This document shows, piece by piece, positions 1 through 8,487 of a stretch of 52,234 bases of DNA. Below the pieces are notes generated by a model. It was not told where the DNA came from. It did not search any database and was given only the letters and a program-made list of their open reading frames with translations. The position numbers and the translations under genes were made by a program. This stretch comes from JAJCZB01 sp964350195 (GTDB lineage Bacteria; Babelota; Babeliae; Babelales; Vermiphilaceae), in assembly GCA_964350195.1 (NCBI GenBank), contig CAYGJB010000006.1, positions 1 to 52,234 of the forward strand, given 5' to 3'. The stretch's first letter is position 1; every line of letters starts with the position of its first letter.

Positions 1-33
1 TCTCCTTTTTTCTAGAGGCTTTTCAAATTATTC

Positions 34-52
34 GAATTTTGGGATAGGTTCT
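34..52. repeat. 19-bp terminal inverted repeat, probable right end of an IS
   Basis: These 19 bases are the exact reverse complement of 52184..52202 at the other end of the window. The repeat points outward from both edges, as expected if the window lies between two copies of one IS. Only the last 50 or so bases of the left element are present, so no transposase is visible. The IS family is not determinable from this alone. Confidence 0.6.
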
Positions 53-89
53 AATTTAAAATAATTTTTTGATGAAAGGCCGGCTGCTG

Positions 90-1070
90 ATGTCGCTTCC
101 GTCTGCTGATTTAATAGTATCTAACTTAGTTAAGAATTTTTGTGTAAAAAAATCGTTTTTTGGGTATTGTAAAAAATCGGTTCCGGCAGTTGATGGAATT
201 TCCTTTAGGGTACATAAGGGGGAAATTCTTGGGTTGCTGGGTACCAATGGGGCTGGCAAGACAACAACAACTCAGATGCTTTTAGGTCTTATGGATCCAT
301 CCAGTGGTTCCATAGAATATTTTTCCAAAGATTTTAAGACTAATCGGTCAGAGCTTTTGAACTATATTGGCTTTGCGAGCACTTATGTAAAGCTTGCGGA
401 TAGGCTTACTGTATATGAAAATTTGGACATATATGGTCGCCTTTATGGCTTATCAAAAGGTGATAGGCAAGAGCGAATCAAGGAGATGCTTACCTTTTTT
501 GAAATGTGGAATTTCAGGAATAGGGACGCCAAACTTCTTTCTGCTGGACAAATTACACGAGTTATGCTTGCAAAGGCTTTTTTAACTCGACCTAGAATAG
601 TTTTGCTTGATGAGCCAACGGCTTCTTTAGATCCAGATGTGGCGGCTTCCGTTGTACAATTTATAAAAGAGCAACGAGAACAGCAAGGCATGTCTATTTT
701 GTTTACTTCTCATAATATGGATGAAGTTGCGGAGGTATGTGACCGTATATTGGTTCTCGATAAGGGAAAGATTATTGCTGATAGTACCCCGCAGGGACTT
801 ACAAACACTATCAAAAATGTTCATATGACATTGTTGATAACTGAGGGAATGGAAAAGTTTGATTCTCTTTGCCTACAGATGGGTGTGACTTTTAAAAGCG
901 ATAATCAGTTTGTTTATCTTGATTTACTTGAAGATGTTGTTCCTCGCTTTTTGAATGAGCTTGTGCGTAAGGATGTTCACTATTCATATATTGCGATAGA
1001 TAGACCAACGTTGAAAGATTATTTTTTAAATATTGCGATGTCATCACGCCAAAAAAAGTTAGGATCTTAA
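90..1070 (+). CDS. ABC-2 type transporter ATP-binding protein
   Basis: ATPase subunit of an exporter, energising the permease encoded 1 base downstream. The Walker A motif is GTNGAGKT, the signature is LSAGQ (Ala for the usual second Gly), Walker B is VLLDEPTASLDPD, and the switch His lies in LFTSHNMDE. The ATG at 90 is preferred because AAAGG sits about 10 bases upstream; in-frame TTG 69 and ATG 72 lack a ribosome site. This gives 326 residues, normal for a DrrA/CcmA-like subunit with a C-terminal extension after the roughly 230-residue ATPase core. The probable IS tip ends only 37 bases upstream, so the native promoter may have been displaced. The substrate cannot be told; drugs, polysaccharide or lipid are possible. 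Confidence 0.9.
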   Translation: MSLPSADLIVSNLVKNFCVKKSFFGYCKKSVPAVDGISFRVHKGEILGLLGTNGAGKTTTTQMLLGLMDPSSGSIEYFSKDFKTNRSELLNYIGFASTYVKLADRLTVYENLDIYGRLYGLSKGDRQERIKEMLTFFEMWNFRNRDAKLLSAGQITRVMLAKAFLTRPRIVLLDEPTASLDPDVAASVVQFIKEQREQQGMSILFTSHNMDEVAEVCDRILVLDKGKIIADSTPQGLTNTIKNVHMTLLITEGMEKFDSLCLQMGVTFKSDNQFVYLDLLEDVVPRFLNELVRKDVHYSYIAIDRPTLKDYFLNIAMSSRQKKLGS

Positions 1071-1071
1071 C

Positions 1072-1851
1072 ATGATTGCATTCTATCGCATTTGGGCAAT
1101 TGTATTGAGGCATATTATGCTGTATGTTCGGGGCTTAGATAAAATTAATACGTTCATCTATTGGCCATTAATCAACATAGCTATTTTTGGCCTAACCGCT
1201 TATTCAGCAAGTAATGCAGATTATGAAGTTGTAGCTCATGTAATGGGATGTGTTGTTGGTTGGCAAGTGATGTTACGAATATCGATGGAAGCAGCAACAA
1301 TAGTTTTACAAGAGATACAAGCCCAAAACATTGTTAATATTATGGCAACGCCTCTTACTTTTCTAGAGTGGGCATTAGCCGCTATGATTATGGGTTTTTT
1401 TACTATGATTATAGTCTGGGTAAATTGTACATTTTGGGTGTACATTCTATTTGGTGTAAATTTATGGCTTATTGGGTGGGCTTGGATTCTGTTTTTATCT
1501 CTTCTTATTCTTTCTGGTACAGCATTTAGCTACATTATTTCAGGATTTTTTATGTTAATGGGATACCGAGCAATTGATATAATGTTTTCCCTCGTGTGGA
1601 TGTTTGTACCATTTTCTGGGGCATATGCTCCGCTCTCTACTCTTCCTGGATGGATTAATCGAATAGCGTTAATTATGCCGTTTTCATATGTTTTCAAGGC
1701 TCTCCGTGCTTATCAAGTGGAGGGAGTGATCTATTGGAATTTATTAGGTACGGCATTTGTTTTGAGTATACTTTTTCTTTTCATTACTCTTTTATTTTTT
1801 AAGTGGTGCTTTAATCGTAGTAAGGATCTTGGTATTGCTCGATTATCCTAA
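1072..1851 (+). CDS. ABC-2 type transporter permease
   Basis: Membrane subunit partner of the upstream ATPase; the ATG follows that gene's stop codon after 1 base, so the two are almost certainly co-transcribed. The 259 residues contain about six hydrophobic segments, near residues 20-45, 55-75, 105-135, 140-165, 175-190 and 225-250. The segment FVPFSGAYAPLSTLPGWI before the last helix matches the usual ABC-2 arrangement, in which a short re-entrant loop precedes the final TM helix. Substrate unknown. The gene ends about 48 bases before the convergent carbonic anhydrase gene, with no clear terminator between. Confidence 0.85.
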   Translation: MIAFYRIWAIVLRHIMLYVRGLDKINTFIYWPLINIAIFGLTAYSASNADYEVVAHVMGCVVGWQVMLRISMEAATIVLQEIQAQNIVNIMATPLTFLEWALAAMIMGFFTMIIVWVNCTFWVYILFGVNLWLIGWAWILFLSLLILSGTAFSYIISGFFMLMGYRAIDIMFSLVWMFVPFSGAYAPLSTLPGWINRIALIMPFSYVFKALRAYQVEGVIYWNLLGTAFVLSILFLFITLLFFKWCFNRSKDLGIARLS

Positions 1852-1899
1852 ATCAATATTCAGCTTTTTATTAAGCCTAAGCATTTATTTCAACATTAA

Positions 1900-2634
1900 T
1901 TATTCAAAAGTTACTATGCCAGTTTTAAGATCATGTAATGCGCTTACTATCTTAATTTTACCTTTTGAAATTAGTTTTTGAATTACGGTGCTTTCTTGTA
2001 TAACGCGTGATTTCATGTTGCGTACATTCTGCATAGCAATATCGGTTATTATTTCAGTATTGCTACAGTCTAATGGACCATTATCCGCTTCTTTTCTAAT
2101 CATTTTTTTTGCGGGATCAATAGCGTGAGCAAGGGATTTTAGGCTTCCTTTAAGACCTCCTTTGCACACCGCTTCTATTGCTCCGCATTGTGTATGCCCC
2201 ATGACTACGATAAGTTTTGCGCCAGCATGCTTAGTAGCGTATTCAAAGCTTGCTAATATCTCATCATTTATTACATTTCCTGCTATGCGAAGAGTAAAAA
2301 TATCTCCAATGGATTGATCAAAAATTATTTCAGGAACAGATCGAGAATCCATGCAGGCTAAAATAACCGCTTTAGGAAATTGTCCTTGCTTATATGCTTT
2401 TTGCGACAGAGCTAATAAAGAAGGACGATTTTTTTTATTACTGGAGTAAAAACGTTTATTACCACTCACAAGATCATTTAGGGCTTCATCCGGTGTGATT
2501 AAACTTTGTCTTTCTGTATTCAATAAACGATATCGTTTAGAGCAAAAGAAGCTAATCGAAACAGTGATAATAAGCAGTGCAAAAAGTGGTCTGAGTATTG
2601 TTTTGGAGTATGGTTTATTTTTTGGTTTTTTCAT
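1900..2634 (-). CDS. Membrane-anchored beta-class carbonic anhydrase
   Basis: Interconverts CO2 and bicarbonate. Zinc ligands and the catalytic dyad are all visible: Cys94, Asp96 and Arg98 in ACMDSRS, then His147 and Cys150 in GHTQCGA. A positively charged N-terminus followed by one hydrophobic segment (residues 14-31) precedes the enzyme domain, so the catalytic part should sit outside the cytoplasm as an anchored or exported protein. Residue Cys31 follows the helix but does not make a standard lipobox. At 244 residues it is a beta-CA of ordinary size plus the anchor. It is a single gene, convergent with the ABC permease. The enzyme family is certain; the location is inferred. Confidence 0.9.
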   Translation of the reverse strand: MKKPKNKPYSKTILRPLFALLIITVSISFFCSKRYRLLNTERQSLITPDEALNDLVSGNKRFYSSNKKNRPSLLALSQKAYKQGQFPKAVILACMDSRSVPEIIFDQSIGDIFTLRIAGNVINDEILASFEYATKHAGAKLIVVMGHTQCGAIEAVCKGGLKGSLKSLAHAIDPAKKMIRKEADNGPLDCSNTEIITDIAMQNVRNMKSRVIQESTVIQKLISKGKIKIVSALHDLKTGIVTFE

Positions 2635-2920
2635 TTCATATCCTACAAAATTAATTTCTATACTATGTAACTTAAGTTGATAGTAGCTTTAGTATGGTTA
2701 TTATTCCAAGAGTTGATTAGTTAATTTTCAGATTCGGCAATATTTTGCCTTGGGATAGAAAATGATATCGCGTTTTTATCACTTTTGCGCTTATCATAGC
2801 CTCTTTTTTATTTCTTATTTTTTTGGGTGAGATCATTGGGTGCGCTGATTTTAACCAAGACGACATGATGAGTTATATGAATTATGCTCAAGAGATTACA
2901 CTAAGTTATTTAATTTACTT

Positions 2921-3871
2921 CTAGCTTATTTTAGTTTCCAAAATTTTAATGTTACCGCTGTTACTGGTGAGGCGAATATCAGCTTCGCCGGTGCCGATTA
3001 CGCCATCCACTTGTCGCTCAAAATCGCGTCGTGTTTGGCGATTGAGCTTAGTAGTGAATGGTTTGATCGTAACGTAGTGATCAGACGTTAGGCGACCTTT
3101 CATTGTTTTGCCTTGCAACGTTGCATTTACTGATGTTGGAAGTGCTAGTGTGATGCCACCTTGAAATTCAGAATTCAGTACGATTTTGCTTGTTGACGGA
3201 ACTTCATTGCATGCGGTAATGATGTTCCCTTTTTTTGCAGTAGCGAGAACGCTTTTAGCTGCATCAACGATTTTAATATCACCCTTATTTGTGGTGGCTT
3301 TAACATTTCCTTTAGCTGTATCGATTAGTATCGATCCAACCTCATCAGATTGGGCAATGATAGTATTTGTGACATTTTTTAAATCAATGTTGCCGTTAAT
3401 AGTGCTTACGGTTACGGCACCGTTTACGTCTTGCACATGAATATTGCCCCGCTCAGTGTGAAGATTTAATGTCACATGGGCAGGAACAACAAGAGAATAG
3501 TTTATGGATCCTTTGGCTGTTTTGTTTGAGCAAGCGGTAGTGAGTGTAAGGTGATGTCCATCAAACTGATTCTCGCGATTTGTTTTGACCGAAAAAACTT
3601 CTAAATCGGCCTCTTTAGAGGCTTTTTTAATTGCTTTGAGTGCAACGGTGTCCCGTTTCCATTCAGTAGTGATATTGATATCGCCATCGATGTTGTTAAT
3701 GGAGAGTGTTCCAGGTTTTTCTAGCTTGTACTCTTTTTCAATTACCGCCTCATTGGTATATTTGCCAAAAAAAGCATATACTCGCTGCATAGAAAATTTG
3801 GGCCACGCAGTTGCAAAAGAACTGGAGCAGATGATGGATATGATTAGACATGTTTCTATGGTTTTTTTCAT
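2921..3871 (-). CDS. Exported DUF4097 (head-GIN-like) beta-helix protein
   Basis: Function not established. The 316 residues start with a signal peptide (MKKTIETCLIISIICSSSFA) followed by repeated short strands with G-D/N-I patterns such as NNIDGDINI, ERGNIHV, INGNIDL, AKGNVKA, NKGDIKI and SGNIKI. This is typical of the DUF4097/putative adhesin right-handed beta-solenoid family. I chose the ATG at 3871 rather than an upstream in-frame ATG at 3961, because it gives a clean signal peptide with AAGGAAAG upstream and avoids overlapping the divergent CCA gene at 3902. Likely periplasmic or surface located. Confidence 0.7.
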   Translation of the reverse strand: MKKTIETCLIISIICSSSFATAWPKFSMQRVYAFFGKYTNEAVIEKEYKLEKPGTLSINNIDGDINITTEWKRDTVALKAIKKASKEADLEVFSVKTNRENQFDGHHLTLTTACSNKTAKGSINYSLVVPAHVTLNLHTERGNIHVQDVNGAVTVSTINGNIDLKNVTNTIIAQSDEVGSILIDTAKGNVKATTNKGDIKIVDAAKSVLATAKKGNIITACNEVPSTSKIVLNSEFQGGITLALPTSVNATLQGKTMKGRLTSDHYVTIKPFTTKLNRQTRRDFERQVDGVIGTGEADIRLTSNSGNIKILETKIS

Positions 3872-3901
3872 AATCTTTCCTTTTTTTAGGGACCTTATCG
3901 C

Positions 3902-5320
3902 ATGAAGTCTACAAAACTTGATACTCATATTCAAAGAGCTCTTATAGATATACAAAAACAATACCCAGTCGTGCAGGCTATTTTTGATGAGATAACCGCT
4001 TATGGTGGTCGCGTCTTAGTTGTTGGTGGCGTAGTGAGAGATTTATTGCTTGGCTTGCCGGTGAAAGATATTGATATAGAAGTTCACAATATGCCGTTTG
4101 AAGAGCTTGAAGCGCTACTTAAGCGTTTTGGCGAGGTAAACTTAATGGGTAAATCATTTGGTGTGCTTCGTTTTCCTGGACTTGATATTGATTGGGCGGT
4201 ACCTAGGGAGGATTCACCAGGTAGAAAGCCAGAAGTGAAGCTTGATCCGCATATGGGTATAAAAAGTGCTTTTGCTCGCAGAGATCTCACTGTGAATGCG
4301 ATGGGTATTGATGTGAAAACACATGAATTATTAGACCCTTTTGGTGGGCAAAAAGACCTTGATGAAAAAATAATGCGTGCACCAAATGTAGCATTCTTTA
4401 AAGAAGATCCCTTAAGGCTGTTTCGCGTTATGCAGTTTGTAAGTCGATTTGAGATGAGGCCTGATGATCAGCTTAACGAAATATGCAAATCGATGGATCT
4501 TAAGGAAACTTCTCGTGAGCGAATAGAAAAAGAGTTTGAGAAGATGTTTCTTAGATCAACGCGTCCATCATTAGGAATTCGTTGGTTGAAAGAAATTGGC
4601 AGGCTTACAGAAATTTTACCAGAGCTTGCGGCAACAATTGGGGTTAAGCAAGATGCTAGTTATCATCCTGAAGGGGATGTTTTTGAGCATACAATGCAAA
4701 CGCTTGATGCAGCGGCACTGATGCAGTTTGAAAATGATCATATAAAGCTCATTGTTCTTTATGCAGCGCTTTGCCATGATCTTGGAAAAGTTGAAACGAC
4801 TGAAATGCAAAAAGATGGTGTGATTACCAGCATTGGTCATAATCAAGAAGGCCATGATATTGCACGGAAAATGCTCAAGCGTATTATCGAGAATAAAGAG
4901 CTCATTGATGCTGTATGTAAACTTGTGAGATACCATATGGCTCCTTTACAATTCATTGATAATGATGCGAAAGCTGCCGCATATAAACGTCTTGCAAATA
5001 AGCTGGCGCCACATGCATCGCTTTCGCTTCTTGCAGATCTCTCACTTGCTGATAAACGGGGCCGGAACGCTGCATCTTCTGAACCGTTAAAAGAGCATTA
5101 TGCTGAGCTTACCGAGTTTAGAAAAAGAGCAAAGCAGGCGCAAGTACTTGAAGCGGTTGAAAAACCGCTACTTCAAGGAAGAGATCTTGCTGATATAGTT
5201 GAACCGGGGCCAAAGATGGGAGAACTTTTAAAGCGTGCGTATGAGATGCAGATTGATGGGGGAATAACCGATAAAGAGCATTTAAAGCTTCGCTTGATGG
5301 AGGAAATAAAAAATGAATAG
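3902..5320 (+). CDS. cca: CCA tRNA nucleotidyltransferase with HD domain
   Basis: Adds or repairs the 3' CCA of tRNAs. The class II nucleotidyltransferase head is clear: VVGGVVRDLLLG (41-51), catalytic DIDIE (56-60), then RRDLTVNAMGID and EDPLRLFRVMQF. A C-terminal HD phosphohydrolase domain carries HTMQTLD and LCHDLGK. The length of 472 residues is usual for the HD-containing bacterial type. Both tRNA genes in this window already encode CCA, so the role here may be mainly repair. A poly(A) polymerase function cannot be excluded from sequence alone. The gene is divergent from the DUF4097 gene, with 30 bases between starts. Confidence 0.88.
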   Translation: MKSTKLDTHIQRALIDIQKQYPVVQAIFDEITAYGGRVLVVGGVVRDLLLGLPVKDIDIEVHNMPFEELEALLKRFGEVNLMGKSFGVLRFPGLDIDWAVPREDSPGRKPEVKLDPHMGIKSAFARRDLTVNAMGIDVKTHELLDPFGGQKDLDEKIMRAPNVAFFKEDPLRLFRVMQFVSRFEMRPDDQLNEICKSMDLKETSRERIEKEFEKMFLRSTRPSLGIRWLKEIGRLTEILPELAATIGVKQDASYHPEGDVFEHTMQTLDAAALMQFENDHIKLIVLYAALCHDLGKVETTEMQKDGVITSIGHNQEGHDIARKMLKRIIENKELIDAVCKLVRYHMAPLQFIDNDAKAAAYKRLANKLAPHASLSLLADLSLADKRGRNAASSEPLKEHYAELTEFRKRAKQAQVLEAVEKPLLQGRDLADIVEPGPKMGELLKRAYEMQIDGGITDKEHLKLRLMEEIKNE

Positions 5321-5380
5321 ATTTACGGTGCATGCAAGATAAGTTATAGTTTTGTAATTAAATTTAAAAAAGGGTTTAGC

Positions 5381-6058
5381 GTGTTTGATTCAGTTGTGGG
5401 TAATTCTTTATGGCATCTTGTTAAAGATTCAGACTGGCTTTCCAAGGCAGTTTTTTTAATATTGTTTATCATGTCCGTTCTATGCTGGACGGTCTTTTTA
5501 TGTAAATTTATTTTAATTCGTTTGCGTCGCCGAGATATTATGCGAGTGCATAATCAGCTGCAAGGAGTGCGATCTCTGCAAGATGTGAGTACTATTGCTA
5601 CAAGCTTTGCTCATACTATGCCAGGTAGATTTTTGACGCAGGTATTGGTTGTCTATCGCACTCTTGAAGAGCTACAGCCGGATAAAACAAATAGCAATTG
5701 GGATATTATGCAATATCACATTGATCAAACAGCAGATCAGCTTATTGCTCTTGAAGAATCCTATCTTCCTGTTTTATCAACCAGTGCTGGTGTATCGACG
5801 CTTCTTGGGTTGTTTGGTACCGTTTGGGGATTAATTCATGCATTTATGAGCATTAGTGAAAAGCAATCAGCTGATATAACCGTCGTTGCGCCTGGTTTAG
5901 CTGCAGCACTTTTAACTACGCTTGCTGGTTTGATAGTGGCGATTCCGGCGCTTGTTATGTACAACTATTTGCTGAGCCGTGTTCGTAAAGTGGAGTACCA
6001 AATTATAAGCCTTGCAGATAAAGTGAGCTTTATCATGCAGCAAGCTATGATAGGGTAG
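5381..6058 (+). CDS. tolQ: TolQ/ExbB/MotA-family proton channel protein
   Basis: Inner-membrane stator component that uses the proton gradient to energise an envelope-spanning partner. 225 residues with the family's three TM segments (about 20-45, 125-150 and 165-190) and a long cytoplasmic loop after the first. The motif LSTSAGVSTLLGLFGTVWGLIHAF matches the conserved second-helix region. The start is GTG with AAAGGG upstream. It begins a run of four tightly packed genes (tolQ, tolR, tolA/tonB-like, tolB), which favours the Tol assignment over Exb. Confidence 0.88.
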   Translation: MFDSVVGNSLWHLVKDSDWLSKAVFLILFIMSVLCWTVFLCKFILIRLRRRDIMRVHNQLQGVRSLQDVSTIATSFAHTMPGRFLTQVLVVYRTLEELQPDKTNSNWDIMQYHIDQTADQLIALEESYLPVLSTSAGVSTLLGLFGTVWGLIHAFMSISEKQSADITVVAPGLAAALLTTLAGLIVAIPALVMYNYLLSRVRKVEYQIISLADKVSFIMQQAMIG

Positions 6059-6060
6059 CG

Positions 6061-6486
6061 ATGATAAGACGTTTTCGTCGCCGCTCTGGGCGGAATAAAT
6101 CGAATGAAATGATTGAGCTTTCAATGACGCCGCTTATTGATACAGCGCTTACATTGTTGGTTATTTTTATGATTACAACTCCTATGATTCAAAATGCAAT
6201 TCGTGTGAGCCTTCCAAAAGGAAAAGCAAAAGAGGATCTTGGTTCTCAGCAAGAGCTTGTTATATATATCGATAAAGATAAAAAAATCTTTTTTAATGGT
6301 ACTGAGTTTAGCGGCGAAAAAATTGTAGTACAGCTTAAAGAACTGGTGCAAGGTGATCAGCAGAAAATGGTATATGTGAAAGCAGATCAGGGAGTGTCTT
6401 ATGGTACTGTGCTAGAGCTTGTTGATAGGATTAAGGTAGTTGGGGGTATTTCTCATGTGGTTTTGGCAACGCAAAAGTACGCGTAA
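6061..6486 (+). CDS. tolR: TolR/ExbD-family biopolymer transport protein
   Basis: Partner of TolQ in the proton-driven stator. 141 residues: short basic N-terminus, one TM helix (about 22-44) containing the conserved acidic residue in SMTPLIDTALTLL, then a periplasmic domain of about 90 residues. The start lies 2 bases after the tolQ stop, and the 3' end overlaps the next gene, so translation is probably coupled. Confidence 0.88.
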   Translation: MIRRFRRRSGRNKSNEMIELSMTPLIDTALTLLVIFMITTPMIQNAIRVSLPKGKAKEDLGSQQELVIYIDKDKKIFFNGTEFSGEKIVVQLKELVQGDQQKMVYVKADQGVSYGTVLELVDRIKVVGGISHVVLATQKYA

Positions 6487-7051
6487 AAGATTTCTTTTTT
6501 GGGTACAGCTAACGAGCATTTCTACCGCATGCCATTTTTTGTTTTTATTAATGTTTTTTGCCTTGTATCGGGATCCTTTCTGTCTGTTGTCTTTCACCGT
6601 AAGGCCAGATTGTGTTAAGCGGTCTATGCAATTTAGCATTAATATAGAAGAGCCTCCAATGCAAAAAAAGATAGAAAAAAAAGAAGAGAAAGCGGCTGTT
6701 CAAGCATTGCTCGCGCAAGCAAACCTACCAAAAAAAGTAAATGAAAAAAAAATAGAGCCAAAGATAAAGACAGAGAAGAAGAAGGTTGAACCAATTCCGG
6801 TTCGTATTACTGATTTATATAAAGAGATTTCTCAAAAATGGTCTCCTCCTCCGGGAGTGCCAAAAGAAACTGTCTGTGAGCTCTTATTACAGATTGATTG
6901 GCAGGGTGCAATTGTTGGCATTGCCGTAGCAAAATCTTCTGGGGTATTGCTGTTCGATTTAGCAGCGCAGGCTGCAGTTGATGAACTCAACTGTCCAAAA
7001 TGGGCATGGGGAAAATCTATAGCGCTTACATTTAGTATGGAAATAACATGA
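6455..7051 (+). CDS. TolA/TonB-like periplasm-spanning protein
   Basis: One TM helix near residues 13-35 is followed by a Lys/Glu-rich stalk (about 65-110) and a C-terminal domain beginning at WSPPPGVPKETVCELLLQ. That domain resembles TonB/TolA C-terminal folds, including the residue pattern around AAQAAVDEL. Position between tolR and tolB makes it the functional TolA. It is short (198 residues) because the helical stalk is reduced compared with E. coli TolA. The start at 6455 has GGGGG about 8 bases upstream; an in-frame ATG-like start at 6440 is less well placed. The stop overlaps the tolB start (ATGA). Confidence 0.72.
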   Translation: MWFWQRKSTRKRFLFWVQLTSISTACHFLFLLMFFALYRDPFCLLSFTVRPDCVKRSMQFSINIEEPPMQKKIEKKEEKAAVQALLAQANLPKKVNEKKIEPKIKTEKKKVEPIPVRITDLYKEISQKWSPPPGVPKETVCELLLQIDWQGAIVGIAVAKSSGVLLFDLAAQAAVDELNCPKWAWGKSIALTFSMEIT

Positions 7052-8319
7052 AAAAAAAGATTGTAGCTTTAGCTTTATGGAGCTTCCTGGCTTTTGCGGG
7101 CTTAGTTGATTTGAAGATAACGACTAAAAAAACACAAGCCCAGCCGATCTTATTGTGGGGCGTTAAAGAAAAAGATGGGATGATGCCTCAGATCATGGAT
7201 CATATGAAACGAGCGTTTACTTTCACTGGGCAATGCGCTGTTTCTGTGGGATATTTTGACACTATTCCGTCTAAAGAGGAACTTAAAAAACTGAAAAAAG
7301 ACCGAGGCTTTCATATGGTTATTGCGCTTATACCTTATGAACAAGGTTATGAATGGCGTCTTTACGATACAATTACTCCTACGTTGCATGCAGCTCAGCG
7401 CTATGAAAAGCGAGGGCTAGAGCTTCGAGGATGGGCATATAATATTTGCGATGAAATATGGCCACTTTTAACGCAAGGTGAAGGTTTTTTTTCAACAAAA
7501 ATTGCCTATGCACAAAAATATGAAAATAAGAATGTAAAGCATATTTATGTGGCAGATTTTGATGGAACCCATCCGGAACAATTGATTAATACTCCAACGA
7601 TAAACGTAGCGCCTCGATGGCACTATGATAGAAAACACCCGATGCTTTTTTACTCTGACTTTACTCCAAAGAATATTCGATTGATGGTGGTTGGACTTGA
7701 TAAGCAGGTAAAAGTGGCATCAAACTTTGATGGTATTAATATGATTCCGGCATTTTCAAATGATGGCAGCAAGATGGTGTACTGTAGTTCTCGGGGAAAC
7801 GGTTATTGCCAACTTTATTACTGTGAAAAAGATAAGATCAAAAATATCACCAACAATACCGGCAATAATGTATCTCCTTCTTTAACCGCAGACGGCTTTA
7901 AGGTATTTTTTTGTTCGGATTTTCAAAAAGCTTATCCACAACTTTATTCCTATGACTTGGTGAAAGAAAAGCTTGAGAGACTCACTAATGGCGCTCATTG
8001 TGAGACGCCACGCTATAGTCCATCAGCTAATAAAGTAGCTTACTGCAGATCAATTAAAGGAACGATGCAGCTCTTCGTCTATGATATTGCAAAGAAAAGT
8101 CATGTACAAATCAGTTGTGGTGGCAAGAATAAGCAGGAATGCTGTTGGTCTTCCTGCGGTAATTGGCTTATGTATGCGGAAGGGGATATTGGTAAAGCGA
8201 GTAGAATTGCCTTGATAAATTTACACGATAAAAAGCAGCGTTTTTTAACCCCTGCGAATATAGATTGCAGCTTTCCAGACTGGTCTCCAACATATCGAAA
8301 CTACCCTGTATTTTCTTAA
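7048..8319 (+). CDS. tolB: TolB-like periplasmic beta-propeller protein
   Basis: Periplasmic component of the Tol system that normally contacts Pal and TolA. 423 residues: N-terminal hydrophobic export signal (about 1-24), an alpha/beta N-domain to about residue 140, then PD40-type propeller blades seen as repeated APRWHYD, MIPAFSNDGSKMVYCS, VSPSLTADGFKVFF, TPRYSPSANKVAY and CCWSSCGNWLMYA. It is translationally coupled to the TolA-like gene. The expected pal gene does not follow; ftsH with its own promoter comes next. The blades are unusually Cys-rich for a TolB. Confidence 0.85.
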   Translation: MKKKIVALALWSFLAFAGLVDLKITTKKTQAQPILLWGVKEKDGMMPQIMDHMKRAFTFTGQCAVSVGYFDTIPSKEELKKLKKDRGFHMVIALIPYEQGYEWRLYDTITPTLHAAQRYEKRGLELRGWAYNICDEIWPLLTQGEGFFSTKIAYAQKYENKNVKHIYVADFDGTHPEQLINTPTINVAPRWHYDRKHPMLFYSDFTPKNIRLMVVGLDKQVKVASNFDGINMIPAFSNDGSKMVYCSSRGNGYCQLYYCEKDKIKNITNNTGNNVSPSLTADGFKVFFCSDFQKAYPQLYSYDLVKEKLERLTNGAHCETPRYSPSANKVAYCRSIKGTMQLFVYDIAKKSHVQISCGGKNKQECCWSSCGNWLMYAEGDIGKASRIALINLHDKKQRFLTPANIDCSFPDWSPTYRNYPVFS

Positions 8320-8368
8320 CGTAAATGGTCGACAAATGAGGGGTTTTGACTTACAATAGTAGTCAACA

Positions 8369-8397
8369 TTGCGTTCAATATCCCATTACGATATAAT
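8369..8397 (+). promoter_or_regulatory. Predicted sigma70 promoter of ftsH
   Basis: TTGCGT (8369-8374) and TATAAT (8392-8397) are separated by exactly 17 bases, about 90 bases upstream of the ftsH start. A short inverted repeat, TTGACT-N9-AGTCAA, lies just upstream (8346-8366) and could be an operator. Confidence 0.6.
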
Positions 8398-8487
8398 ATT
8401 CTAATAGAAAAGGTGCCCTTTGAGAGCGACTTTTTGCTCTTATCGGTTCTTATTTTTGTGGAATGTAATTTTAGAGGTACATAATAA

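Noticed and set aside
8346..8366. CIRCE-like heat-shock operator before ftsH
   Set aside because: Only a 6-bp repeat with an N9 spacer; the arm sequence does not match the TTAGCACTC/GAGTGCTAA consensus.
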